A stretch of 64,000 nt of DNA from positions 310,001 through 374,000 of the forward strand of contig NZ_JAEMXM010000003.1 of the NCBI RefSeq assembly GCF_016482785.1, given 5' to 3'. Positions within the stretch are counted from its first letter, which is position 1; every line of letters starts with the position of its first letter. Under the pieces are notes generated by a model. That model searched no databases, was not told the origin of the DNA, and saw nothing but the letters and a program-made list of their open reading frames with translations. Made by a program: the position numbers and the translations under genes. Below, piece after piece: positions 25,323 through 33,691 of this stretch. Origin of the DNA: Paenibacillus alkalitolerans. Lineage in GTDB: Bacteria > Bacillota > Bacilli > Paenibacillales > YIM-B00363.

Positions 25323-25802
25323 GTGAGCCCGGAGCAATTGCTGATCCAGATCGACCTGATACGTTCCATAACACTGAAGGCGGTGGAAACGGTTACCGAC
25401 GAGGAAGCCGACATGCAGCCGCCCGGTTTCAACAATACGATCCGCTGGCATTTGGGACATATTTATCTTGTACAGGAACGGTTGGCGTTCCATTTCGCCG
25501 GTTTTCCCGTATATGTGCCTCCGGAATATATCGACTTGTTCTCCAACGGCACCAAGCCGTCCGATTGGAAGAAGGAAGCTCCGTCCCTTGCAGAGCTCAC
25601 GGCCCGGTTGACCGAACAGCCGGAGCGGATCCGGACGCTTCTCGGCGACAAATTGAAGGAAGAGCCGGCTATACCGTGCCCTCTCTTTGACGGAAAGCTG
25701 ACGACGATCGGAGCGATCATTAATTTCAGCCTGTTCCATGAAGGGATGCACAACTCCGCTTTGCACCGTCTAAAGCGGGCCTTGCATTTATTGCGGGCGT
25801 AA
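25323..25802 (+). CDS. DinB-like (DinB superfamily) protein
   Basis: A 159-residue helical protein with the DinB triad pattern: WHLGHIYLVQERL near residue 42 and FHEGMHNSALHRLKR near residue 140. It starts with GTG 25323 after AAGGAGGG with seven bases of spacing. Members include metal-dependent thiol transferases and many uncharacterised proteins. It is only distantly similar to the DinB-like protein at 3938. It stands alone downstream of the divergent GH13 gene. Confidence 0.78.
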   Translation: MSPEQLLIQIDLIRSITLKAVETVTDEEADMQPPGFNNTIRWHLGHIYLVQERLAFHFAGFPVYVPPEYIDLFSNGTKPSDWKKEAPSLAELTARLTEQPERIRTLLGDKLKEEPAIPCPLFDGKLTTIGAIINFSLFHEGMHNSALHRLKRALHLLRA

Positions 25803-25902
25803 CGTGAACGCTTCGTAATACGGCAACTTGTGAACGGCATCTGTTTGTGCTACTTATAGAACCATTATACATACTACCGGTCTCGGAAAGGATGTCGTTT
25901 TT

Positions 25903-26073
25903 ATGCCGGATAACTGGAAAAAGCTGCTGCATAAGGCGGAGAAGGCTGCGGTGTTGAACTCGCCGGTTACGAACGTTTCGCTCGAAGAGACATGGTCCTC
26001 GCTCAGATTCCGCCGGGTATCGGAAATTAAAGTGATGACGCGCAAAAGCATCGTTCCCGGAATCGATCGATAG
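25903..26073 (+). CDS. Small basic protein, 56 residues, upstream of an MFS gene
   Basis: ATG 25903 opens a 56-codon frame (MPDNWKKLLHKAEKAAVLNS) ending at TAG 26071-26073. AAAGGATG lies about nine bases upstream. The next gene starts one base after this stop and has no ribosome site of its own, so its translation is probably coupled to this frame. The function is unknown; the protein may exist mainly to carry ribosomes to the transporter gene. Confidence 0.5.
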   Translation: MPDNWKKLLHKAEKAAVLNSPVTNVSLEETWSSLRFRRVSEIKVMTRKSIVPGIDR

Positions 26074-26074
26074 G

Positions 26075-27301
26075 ATGGAGAGGACAAACGAAATTCCCGC
26101 GGAAAAACTGTGGACCCGGGATTTTATTTTGCTTGCGGCCGCAAACGGAATGATGTTCTTCGGGTTTCAGATGCTGCTGACGACATTGCCGGTATATGTG
26201 AGGGAGTTCGGCGGCAGCAATGCGGAAGTCGGCTGGATTATCGGCATATTCACATTCGTGGCTTTGTTGGCGAGACCTTTTGCCGGGTGGGCTTTAGATA
26301 CGGTGCCGAAGAAGAGGGTGCTGCTGTTCGGGCTTGTTTTTTGTTTGATTGCCGTCGGATTGTACGGATGGGCGGGCGCGGTGGTGTTTGTACTGCTGGT
26401 GCGCGTAGTTCACGGGTTCGGCTTCGGAATCTCCACGACAACATTCGGAACGATTGTTTCGGATATCGTTCCGCCTTCCCGTCGGGGGGAGGGGGTCGGT
26501 TATTTCGGGCTGGCGGCGACATTGGCGATGACCGTAGGCCCGGTCGGCGGATTAACGATTATGGACATGTACGGATTCGATGCGCTATTTGCCGTCTCGT
26601 TCGGAAGCACCGCCGCCGCGCTGTTGATGTCGACGCTGCTGCACGGGCCGGGGAAAGCGACGGATGTTCATACCGCACCGGCGGAAACGGCGGCGGCGGT
26701 CTCCGCCGATGCCAAACCGGTTAATTGGACGGAGCGCATTGTTGAACGACGCGCGCTGTTCCCTGCGCTGCTCATGCTTCTTATCTGTTCGGCATATGGA
26801 GGCGTCGTCACTTTCATTACGCTTTACGGAGAGGAGCGCGCTCTTGAGAACGTGGGCTGGTTTTTTACGACGAATGCGCTGTGCTTGTTCCTCGTACGCC
26901 CTGTTGCGGGGCGATTGTTCGACCGGCAAGGCCATATTTGGGTGCTGCTGCCGGGAGCCGTATCCGGTTTCATAGGAATGCTGATACTATCTTATGCGAC
27001 CTCCACATGGATTTTGATCATGAGCGCTGTGTTTTTCGGCATCGCGTTCGGAGCCATTCAACCGTCTTTACAGGCGTGGGTCATTAACCGGGTGCCGGCT
27101 CACCGCAGAGGTACGGCGAATGCCACATTGTTTTCCGCTGTGGACCTCGGATTCGGGGTCGGCTCGGTCGTGCTCGGGCCGGTCGCGGATTTGACCGGAA
27201 GCTTTGCCGCGATGTACCGGATCTCGTCTTTGCCGTTCGTCGTCTTCATTGCGGTTTATCTCTTTTATAACTCTAGAATTAATAAGTTATCCCGAAAATA
27301 A
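26075..27301 (+). CDS. MFS transporter
   Basis: The 408-residue protein has 12 predicted membrane segments, with the MFS signature in ARPFAGWALDTVPKKRVL (loop 2-3) and GFGFGISTTTFGTIVSDIVPPSRRGEGVGYFG in helices 4-5. This is the YfcJ/YhhS-like efflux group; the substrate is unknown. The ATG at 26075 lies immediately after the small upstream frame. It is followed by a pair of imperfect inverted repeats that could act as terminators. Confidence 0.82.
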   Translation: MERTNEIPAEKLWTRDFILLAAANGMMFFGFQMLLTTLPVYVREFGGSNAEVGWIIGIFTFVALLARPFAGWALDTVPKKRVLLFGLVFCLIAVGLYGWAGAVVFVLLVRVVHGFGFGISTTTFGTIVSDIVPPSRRGEGVGYFGLAATLAMTVGPVGGLTIMDMYGFDALFAVSFGSTAAALLMSTLLHGPGKATDVHTAPAETAAAVSADAKPVNWTERIVERRALFPALLMLLICSAYGGVVTFITLYGEERALENVGWFFTTNALCLFLVRPVAGRLFDRQGHIWVLLPGAVSGFIGMLILSYATSTWILIMSAVFFGIAFGAIQPSLQAWVINRVPAHRRGTANATLFSAVDLGFGVGSVVLGPVADLTGSFAAMYRISSLPFVVFIAVYLFYNSRINKLSRK

Positions 27302-27316
27302 CAGCAATTCTAGAGT

Positions 27317-27502
27317 TTCAAGAAAAACTTCCTTTAAAGGACGTACCCGCTTCCTCGAATTACGTCGATAGAAGTTTTTCTTATAATATCAGGAAGTATA
27401 AGTTTTAGTTAATAAAACTGCCTTGTTGATATTTCAAGAAAAACTTCCTCTAAATCGCGGTCGCTCATCCTTGAATGTACGTCGATAGAAGTTTTTCTTA
27501 TA
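27317..27502. repeat. Two copies of an ~70-bp inverted-repeat element
   Basis: Each copy has arms AAGAAAAACTTC and GAAGTTTTTCTT, perfect over 12 bp (27320-27331 with 27371-27382; 27436-27447 with 27488-27499). The arms enclose 39-40 bases that share a core ending in TACGTCGATA. The copies lie 116 bp apart. A half copy (TAAGAAAAACTTCTA) in the opposite sense is at 44842-44856, just before the second malic enzyme. They fill most of the gap after the MFS gene and could serve as terminators, but the dispersed copies suggest a mobile palindromic family. Confidence 0.75.
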
Positions 27503-27562
27503 ATTTTAGGCAAAAAGGACGCTAAGCCGTATCTTTTTTCGATGGTTATCCGTTAATACGGG

Positions 27563-27578
27563 TGAAAAGTACTTTTCA
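27563..27578. promoter_or_regulatory. 16-bp perfect palindrome at the ECF sigma ribosome site
   Basis: TGAAAAGTACTTTTCA is self-complementary and ends three bases before AGGAGG. As DNA it could be an operator; as RNA it could form a small hairpin beside the ribosome site. Confidence 0.45.
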
Positions 27579-27592
27579 ACAGGAGGACTCCG

Positions 27593-28423
27593 ATGCTCTT
27601 ATATGGCGCCATAGACAAGGAGCGCGGCGGTCGGCCCGATGATACGTTCGAACGGGCGCTTGTGCCGCTGAAGGACGATCTGGGCAAATACTGCCGTTCC
27701 GTAACCGGCAACCGCTGGGACGCGGACGACTTGCTTCAAGAGACTGTGACGAAGGCATACGTTCGGTACGTGCACACCGGACGTGCGGAATTCAATAAAG
27801 CGTACCTGTACCGCATCGCGTCGAACGCTTGGATCGACCGGATCCGTAAGGACCGCCGGGAAGTGGCGATGCCGTCCGATTGGTTTGTGCGGGATGAGCA
27901 AGACATGCCCGACGGTTCGCAGTTCGAAGATACCATCGACGCCCGTTGGGCGCTGCAGCGAATCGTAGGCTGGCTGCCGGAGAAGCAGCGCACCGTGTTT
28001 TTGCTGACGGAAGCGTTCGATCTTTCGCTTTCCGAGACGGCTCGTTACATGGGCGTCACGGAAGGTGCGGTGAAATCGCTGCTCCGGCGGGGCAGGGACC
28101 GGCTGGCCCGGTTTCGGGAAGATGAGACCGAGTGCTGCGCTGCGGATGAGGCTCTGGTGCAAGCGTATTTGCGTGCGCTTCGAACCGGGGATGTGGGCGC
28201 AGTCGTATCCTTGGGCCGCATTTCTCCGGTTAATCTTGCGGGAGCTGTCCGGCCGGGTTCGGGCGCCTCTGCTCGCGTGAAGCCGGCCATTGCTGCTCGT
28301 GCGGGATTAGGCTTCGCCGCCGTGCCGGAAGGAACTTCCACCTTCGCGGTGCTGGACCGGACCGGGGGACGGCCGGTCGTCCGGATCGTGACGGCCCGGG
28401 CGGGAGACGCGATCGCGGTGTAG
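27593..28423 (+). CDS. ECF-type RNA polymerase sigma factor with C-terminal extension
   Basis: The 276-residue protein has sigma region 2 ([17 protein letters not shown] and [16 protein letters not shown], residues about 42-85) and region 4 ([44 protein letters not shown], about 128-172). An extra domain of about 95 residues, rich in Ala, Arg and Val, follows. Such extensions in ECF41-like families regulate the factor in place of an anti-sigma factor, and no anti-sigma gene is adjacent, but this domain is not recognised with confidence. ATG 27593 follows AGGAGG. It is 26 bp from clpP and may be co-transcribed. Confidence 0.78.
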   Translation: MLLYGAIDKERGGRPDDTFERALVPLKDDLGKYCRSVTGNRWDADDLLQETVTKAYVRYVHTGRAEFNKAYLYRIASNAWIDRIRKDRREVAMPSDWFVRDEQDMPDGSQFEDTIDARWALQRIVGWLPEKQRTVFLLTEAFDLSLSETARYMGVTEGAVKSLLRRGRDRLARFREDETECCAADEALVQAYLRALRTGDVGAVVSLGRISPVNLAGAVRPGSGASARVKPAIAARAGLGFAAVPEGTSTFAVLDRTGGRPVVRIVTARAGDAIAV

Positions 28424-28449
28424 GCGCTTCGATCAGGGGGCTGCACTGT

Positions 28450-29028
28450 ATGGCATACGTGCCGGTGGTAGTGGAACAAACAAACCGCGGAGAGCGGTCG
28501 TACGATATTTATTCGCGGCTGCTGAAAGACCGCATTGTGTTCTTGGGGAGCGAAATCGACGACAACGTGGCGAACGCGGTCGTTGCGCAGCTGTTGTTTC
28601 TAGCGGCTGAGGATGCCGAGAAGGATATTCATCTGTATATAAATTCGCCGGGCGGGAGCGTTTCTGCGGCCTTCGCCATGCTCGATACGATGAACCATAT
28701 CGGGCCGGATGTGTCCACGATATGCATCGGAATGGCTGCTTCGGCGGGGGCGTTGATGCTGGTCGGCGGGGCCAAAGGGAAACGGTTCGCGCTGCCGAAT
28801 TCGGAAGTCATGCTGCATCAGCCGAGCGGGGGCACGCGCGGCCAGGCGTCGGATATGAGAATTCATACCGAGCGCATCCTAAAGACTCGCGAGCAGCTCA
28901 ACCGAATCATCTCGGAGCGTACCGGCCAGCCGTTCGAGAAGGTGGAGCGGGACACGGACCGCGATTTCTACATGAGCGCGCAAGAAGCGTTGGAGTATGG
29001 GATCGTCGATAAAATATTGGTGCGGTAA
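28450..29028 (+). CDS. clpP: ClpP-family serine protease
   Basis: The 192-residue protein has the full ClpP triad: S98 in GMAASAGA, H123 in VMLHQPSGG and D172 in DTDRDFYMS, plus the handle sequence [20 protein letters not shown]. It would form the tetradecameric proteolytic chamber that works with Clp ATPases. The length is normal. Loop features ([14 protein letters not shown]) differ somewhat from the main Bacillus ClpP, and the gene sits next to a sigma factor rather than in the usual context, so it may be a second paralogue. Confidence 0.9.
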   Translation: MAYVPVVVEQTNRGERSYDIYSRLLKDRIVFLGSEIDDNVANAVVAQLLFLAAEDAEKDIHLYINSPGGSVSAAFAMLDTMNHIGPDVSTICIGMAASAGALMLVGGAKGKRFALPNSEVMLHQPSGGTRGQASDMRIHTERILKTREQLNRIISERTGQPFEKVERDTDRDFYMSAQEALEYGIVDKILVR

Positions 29029-29039
29029 GATGCGTGAAG

Positions 29040-29079
29040 AGGGATATTCGGAGTGGTTCGTTCCGGATATCCCTTTTTT
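29040..29079 (+). terminator. Terminator of clpP
   Basis: AGGGATATTCGGA pairs with TCCGGATATCCCT over 13 bp with one G-U, and six T follow. A strong intrinsic terminator 12 bases after the clpP stop. Confidence 0.9.
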
Positions 29080-29477
29080 GTATATAAAGCTTGGTCGATC
29101 CCGCCGTGACATCCGTTTCGAACTCCCTTATGAGCACTGCTATACCCATGGTTCAGGTAAACCGATTGACCGATTTGGCTATGACCTTTATTTCGACCCC
29201 TTTTGCAGGTCCTATCCCTATGTTACAACTAAAGCAATTTGGCCGCGGCTCCCTCCCAATACTACCGCTCTTGCGGGCACTATCCCGTTCGTTTAGTAAA
29301 ATGACAAAGGACGTTCGTTCAGAAAATTGCGAAGGTGGCGGCCGAAGCAGGAAGTGCGACTTTATTCTACAATGTAAATCCCAACAAGATCTATACCGCT
29401 AACAATACGGAATATTGAAAGGCATATGAGCGGCGGGTCTGCCCCGACGGAGCGAATGTGAGGGTGCTTTGGATGAT
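29080..29477. other. Gene-free stretch with no assignable feature
   Basis: Short open frames exist on both strands (for example 29091-29402 forward), but none has a ribosome site or a recognisable family. A protein-like stretch ending NVNPNKIYTANNTEY is in another frame at about 29313-29418. It may be a decayed gene, but it is not assignable. Confidence 0.4.
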
Positions 29478-29676
29478 AAGCTCAATAATTGACCTTAAAC
29501 GTAAAAATAAGGTCAACATTTGACCCTATGCTAAATGAATGCGCTTTGTTTTCAAGGGAATACAAAGGAATAAGGTCAAAAATTGACCTTATTCCTCCCT
29601 AATTCACTCTACCAACCGGGTCCTAGAGTCAAAAAGTGACCTTATTCACATAAATAGGCTCAATTTTTGACCTTAT
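29478..29676. repeat. Cluster of five AAGGTCA...TGACCTT palindromes
   Basis: Five copies of a 20-25 bp palindrome occur at about 29478-29497, 29507-29529, 29569-29593, 29625-29646 and 29654-29676. The best copy has the core AAGGTCAAAAATTGACCTT. The same family recurs at 42795-42899. The copies lie just downstream of the reverse-strand malic enzyme gene. Confidence 0.8.
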
Positions 29677-29737
29677 GGAATGCGCCTGTGCTGTGAAGCT
29701 TGCTCACCGCGGCTGACCATTGGCTGACCCGCCGCCC

Positions 29738-31153
29738 CTACGTGCTTGGCCTGCGGCGCGCCACGCCGCTGTCGACCGCCGCTTGGACGACGGCTTCCCG
29801 CACTTTATCCGCCACGTTCTGGTTAAATACGCTCGGAATGATGTAATACTCGTTCAATTCGTCCTCGGTTACGACGGAAGCGATCGCCCGCGCGGCGGCC
29901 AGCTTCATCTCTTCCGTAATGTGAGACGCCCTGCAGTCGAGAACGCCCCGGAACAAACCCGGGAAGCACAATACGTTGTTGATTTGGTTCGGATAGTCGG
30001 ACCGCCCGGTCGCCATGACGCGCACAAACCCTTCCGCTTCCTCGGGAGCGATTTCGGGCGTCGGATTCGCCATCGCGAACACGATCGGATCCCGAGCCAT
30101 CTTCCGGACGTCTTCAACCTTCAGCACTCCGGGACCCGACACGCCGATAAATATATCCGCGCCGGCAATGACATCGCTCAGTACACCGCTCTCCATGTTC
30201 GGGTTCGAATGTTCCGCATACCAATTCCATGCATCGTGCTCGTACTGCAAGCCCCGAACCAATGCGCCGTGACGATCCACGCCGATAATGTTTTTCGCCC
30301 CGGCGGCAAGCAATATTTTGGTGCAGGCGATACCGGCGGCGCCGATGCCGCAAAGGACGATTTTACAATCCTCGAGCCGTTTGCCGACCAATTTCAGCGA
30401 ATTATAAATTCCCGCCAACAAAACAACGGCAGTGCCGTGCTGATCGTCGTGGAACACCGGAATGTCCAGCTCCTCGATCAGCCGCCGCTCGATCTCGAAA
30501 CAACGGGGGGACGATATATCCTCCAAGTTGATCCCTCCGAACGCGGGAGCGATCAGCTTGATCGTGCGAATGATTTCTTCCGTGTCTTGCGTGTCCAAGC
30601 AAATCGGAAACGCGTCGACTCCGGCAAGCTGTTTGAACAGCATCGCTTTGCCTTCCATAACGGGCATAGCCGCTTCCGGTCCGATATTCCCGAGCCCCAA
30701 TACCGCAGAACCATCCGAGACGACGGCAATTGTGTTGCGTTTGATGGTCAAAGAATATGCGCGGCGGGGCTCCTCATGGATGGCCATGCATACGCGGGCA
30801 ACTCCCGGCGTATATACGCGCGACAAGTCGTCCCGTGTCTTAATCGTCATCTTCGGCGTTACTTCGATTTTCCCGCCAAGATGGGCAAGGAATGTTTGAT
30901 CCGACACTTGCAGCACTTTCACGCCGTCAAGAAGCTTTAGTACGGATACGATCTTCTCCCTGCTCAGCGTGTCCAATATGTTCACCGTGATGTCGCGAAC
31001 CGTGGTTGTTTTTCCCGCACGATTCAAGTCGACCGCAACGATGTCCCCGCCGGCATCGCCGATTGCCGTGGCGATTTGTCCGAACGTCATCTTTTCTTTA
31101 TCAATCTCAAGCCGCAACACAATGTTCGTGCTGGCCGCCGCAGGCGTCGCCAT
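29738..31153 (-). CDS. NAD-type malic enzyme with N-terminal ACT domain
   Basis: The 471-residue protein has an ACT-like regulatory domain (10-90), then the malic enzyme catalytic part. Visible are VYTPGVARVC (catalytic Tyr near 114), EGKAMLFKQLAGVDAFP (catalytic Lys near 170), DIPVFHDDQHGTAVV (metal ligands) and a Rossmann motif (VLCGIGAAGIACTKIL near 278). It decarboxylates malate to pyruvate. The ATG follows GGGGAG. It is transcribed leftward from beside dctR, with two copies of a motif shared with the dctP promoter upstream. That places it with C4-dicarboxylate use. A close paralogue is at 44891. Confidence 0.9.
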   Translation of the reverse strand: MATPAAASTNIVLRLEIDKEKMTFGQIATAIGDAGGDIVAVDLNRAGKTTTVRDITVNILDTLSREKIVSVLKLLDGVKVLQVSDQTFLAHLGGKIEVTPKMTIKTRDDLSRVYTPGVARVCMAIHEEPRRAYSLTIKRNTIAVVSDGSAVLGLGNIGPEAAMPVMEGKAMLFKQLAGVDAFPICLDTQDTEEIIRTIKLIAPAFGGINLEDISSPRCFEIERRLIEELDIPVFHDDQHGTAVVLLAGIYNSLKLVGKRLEDCKIVLCGIGAAGIACTKILLAAGAKNIIGVDRHGALVRGLQYEHDAWNWYAEHSNPNMESGVLSDVIAGADIFIGVSGPGVLKVEDVRKMARDPIVFAMANPTPEIAPEEAEGFVRVMATGRSDYPNQINNVLCFPGLFRGVLDCRASHITEEMKLAAARAIASVVTEDELNEYYIIPSVFNQNVADKVREAVVQAAVDSGVARRRPST

Positions 31154-31206
31154 ATGTCCACGCTCCCCGTCGCTGAATAGCTGAATAGCTCACGATAATG
31201 ACTATC

Positions 31207-31236
31207 ATCGTATCCGCTTTCATGGGTGGGCGTAAA
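31207..31236 (-). promoter_or_regulatory. Candidate promoter of the malic enzyme gene
   Basis: Reading leftward, TTTACG (31236-31231), 18 bases, then TACGAT (31212-31207). The weak -35 fits an activated promoter. It begins two bases after the CAAAATGNNCAAAA repeat, nearly the same geometry as at dctP. Confidence 0.5.
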
Positions 31237-31238
31237 GA

Positions 31239-31270
31239 TTTTGGCCATTTTGTTATTTTTGTTCATTTTG
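31239..31270 (-). promoter_or_regulatory. Tandem CAAAATGNNCAAAA motif, candidate DctR operator
   Basis: On the reverse strand CAAAATGAACAAAA (31270-31257) and CAAAATGGCCAAAA (31252-31239) are direct repeats starting 18 bp apart. They lie between dctR and the malic enzyme gene, partly inside the dctR 3' end. An exact third copy lies before dctP. The binding protein is inferred to be DctR. Confidence 0.6.
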
Positions 31271-32014
31271 GTCGCTGAGCAGACCGTAACGGTTCACCGG
31301 TCTGCCGATGCCGCCGTAGTGCACATCCAGCACAATATGGCCCTGTTTCTCCAAATAGTCCAGGTAACGCCGCGCCGTCACGCGGGCAATGCCGATGCCG
31401 TCGGCCACTTCCTCCGCCGACAGCAACCGGTTTTGCTTCCGCATATAAAGAATAATTTGCTTTAATGTCAGCGCATTCAATCCTTTGGGAAGAAGCTCCT
31501 GCGATATCGACAAACCCGGAAGGGCGCCCGGATCGTCGGGCAAATGCAGTGTCTGAACCGCTCCGGCCCGTTTTTGATGAAGAATAAGATCCAACTCCGC
31601 TTGCGTCAGCTGTTGATCCATATCGAAGGCTTCACGGTTCAATCGGAACCGCTCCAACGTTTCCCGCACCCGCTCGAACTTGAAAGGCTTGATGATGTAA
31701 TCCATTGCGCCGTTGCGCATCATCGTGCGGACCGTTTCCGCATCTCTCGCGGCCGTCACGACAATGACATCTACAGGCGTATCGGAGGACCGCAGCCTCC
31801 GAATCGTTTCAATACCATCCAATACAGGCATGAAAATATCGAGAAATACGAGATGCGGCCGCAGCTCCCGCACAAGCTTGATCCCTTCGGCGCCGCTGCC
31901 GGCAATGCCGGCGACTTCAAAGCCTTCCACGCGCTCAACGAACATGCGGTTCACTTCCTGCACCATCGGATCGTCTTCAATGAGAACGACCCGGAACGTC
32001 TGCCGATCCGTCAC
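31253..32014 (-). CDS. dctR: Response regulator of the CitT/DctR family
   Basis: The 253-residue protein has a receiver domain with the acidic pocket (EDD near 13-15), phospho-acceptor D59 (FLDIFMP), T/S in VVTAARD and K109 in IIKPF. Its C-terminal helix-turn-helix (LSAEEVADGIGIARVTARRYLDYLEKQG) is typical of CitB/DcuR/DctR regulators. It probably activates dctP and the malic enzyme gene. It overlaps the kinase gene by 38 bases, so the pair is translated together. In B. subtilis the homologous DctS-DctR pair controls dctP. Confidence 0.88.
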   Translation of the reverse strand: MTDRQTFRVVLIEDDPMVQEVNRMFVERVEGFEVAGIAGSGAEGIKLVRELRPHLVFLDIFMPVLDGIETIRRLRSSDTPVDVIVVTAARDAETVRTMMRNGAMDYIIKPFKFERVRETLERFRLNREAFDMDQQLTQAELDLILHQKRAGAVQTLHLPDDPGALPGLSISQELLPKGLNALTLKQIILYMRKQNRLLSAEEVADGIGIARVTARRYLDYLEKQGHIVLDVHYGGIGRPVNRYGLLSDQNEQK

Positions 32015-33608
32015 AGTCTCTTCCTCCTCTCATCGGAAAACTGATCATAAACGAGGCGCCTTGTCCCGGCGACGATTCGCAGCGCAGCTCTCCGGCCGCT
32101 TTCTGCACGATTCTGTTGACGAGGTGCAGCCCGACGCCCCGGTTTTCCGATTGCTTGGTTGAATAACCTTGCTCCAGCATCCTTGCTTTCGTCTCTTCCG
32201 TCATGCCGATCCCGTTGTCTTCGACCAATACGGACAGAACCTCGTCGTCTTGCTCGATGCTGACATATACCTCTTTACGATCCTGCTCCGCCGTTGCCAA
32301 TGCATCGAACGCATTTTCGACCAAATTGCCGATAACAATGACCAAATCATGATGGTCGAGATCGGCGGGAAACCGCTTGATTCCGCTTCTGCGGTCAAGC
32401 TCCACATGAATCCCGAGTTCTTTGCCCCTGCTGATCTTGCTCAACAACAGACCTGCAATGCTGTCGCTGCAAAAATGTTCCTGCAAAAAGCCCGAAAGCT
32501 CCTCCTGATACTCCGACACCTCAAACACGTATTGCAGCGCCTGTTCTTTCTTATCGAGTTGAATCAATCCCGCTATCGTATGAAGCTTGTTCATATACTC
32601 GTGATTTTGCACGCGAAGCGCGTCGACAAACGCGCGAACTCCGGTCAATTCCTCCGCCATGCGGGTCACTTCCGTCCGGTCTTGGAAGATGGCGAGCGCG
32701 CCGATCGTCTGCTGCTGCTCGCTAATCGGGATCCGGTTGCTCCATATCAGCGCGTTGCCGACCCGAAGCTCTCGGTTGTATACCGGCGTCTTCTGTTCCA
32801 ATATTTCCGGCAACCGTGTGTCGGGCAGCACGTCCCGGATGGGAAGGCCGATGACATCGCCGGAAATGCCGAAAATTTGCTTGGCCCGGTCGTTAAATAT
32901 CGTAATGTTCTCCTTCGTATCGATCGCGACGACGCCTTCATGCATCGCTTGGAATGCGGCGCTCCGCTCCCGGAACATGCGCGCGATTTCCTGAGGCTCG
33001 AGATTGAACATCTGGCGCTTGATATGCCGGGCCAACTGCCATGACCCCCAGATGCCGAAGGAAAGCGACAGAAGCATGGTCACTATAATAAAATGCCGCT
33101 GATTTGAAATCATTTCGCCGAGAGTGGGGAGAAGCTGCCCGGCAACGACAACCCCGACCTGCCTGTGCTGCTCGTCTATCACCGGCACATACGCGCGCAC
33201 CGCGGTGCCCGCTTCTCCGCTCGCCCGCGATAGGTAAGTATGCTCGGCAAACGCCGCATCGGCGTCGGCATCCTCAAACTTCTCCCCGATTCGAGCCCAT
33301 ATCGGGTGAGATAGCCGATTTCTATTCATATCCAAGACGACGATATAAGCCACGTCGTTGATGATTCTAATATTATCCGCAATGGGAGCGATCTGTTTCC
33401 ACCCGTCCGGAGCGCCGACGTATTCCTGCACGACAGGCAGATCCGCCACCGTGCGGGCGGTGATCATAACCCGACGGCCTAGCTCGTCTTCCCTCAGCCG
33501 CGCTACGCTTCCGAGAATGATAATACCGCCGATCAGAAGGGAAAACAGCACAAGGCCGAACGAGAGGATCGTAATTTTCCAATGAATACGCAGCTTGTCC
33601 ATACTCAT
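31977..33608 (-). CDS. dctS: Sensor histidine kinase of the CitA/DcuS/DctS family
   Basis: The 543-residue protein has a membrane segment (9-31), an extracytoplasmic sensor domain of about 140 residues, a second membrane segment (about 172-192) and a PAS domain (215-320). The kinase core has the phospho-acceptor His in LRVQNHEYMNKLHTIAGL (the CitA/DcuS type), an N-box in VIGNLVENAFDAL and a G-box in DNGIGMTEE. It senses C4-dicarboxylates, probably together with DctB, which is encoded divergently 83 bp away. The ATG follows GGAGGGGAG. Confidence 0.9.
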   Translation of the reverse strand: MSMDKLRIHWKITILSFGLVLFSLLIGGIIILGSVARLREDELGRRVMITARTVADLPVVQEYVGAPDGWKQIAPIADNIRIINDVAYIVVLDMNRNRLSHPIWARIGEKFEDADADAAFAEHTYLSRASGEAGTAVRAYVPVIDEQHRQVGVVVAGQLLPTLGEMISNQRHFIIVTMLLSLSFGIWGSWQLARHIKRQMFNLEPQEIARMFRERSAAFQAMHEGVVAIDTKENITIFNDRAKQIFGISGDVIGLPIRDVLPDTRLPEILEQKTPVYNRELRVGNALIWSNRIPISEQQQTIGALAIFQDRTEVTRMAEELTGVRAFVDALRVQNHEYMNKLHTIAGLIQLDKKEQALQYVFEVSEYQEELSGFLQEHFCSDSIAGLLLSKISRGKELGIHVELDRRSGIKRFPADLDHHDLVIVIGNLVENAFDALATAEQDRKEVYVSIEQDDEVLSVLVEDNGIGMTEETKARMLEQGYSTKQSENRGVGLHLVNRIVQKAAGELRCESSPGQGASFMISFPMRGGRDCDGSADVPGRSH

Positions 33609-33691
33609 GCTCTCCCCTCCGGTTGAAGTTTACGTTGTTCCTGTATTGTGAAATAATAAACGTTAAATATCAACGGGGGAGGGAAAAAAAC

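Noticed and set aside
29091-29402. 103-codon forward frame after clpP
   Set aside because: TTG start without ribosome site, no recognised family, and equally plausible protein-like stretches on other frames.
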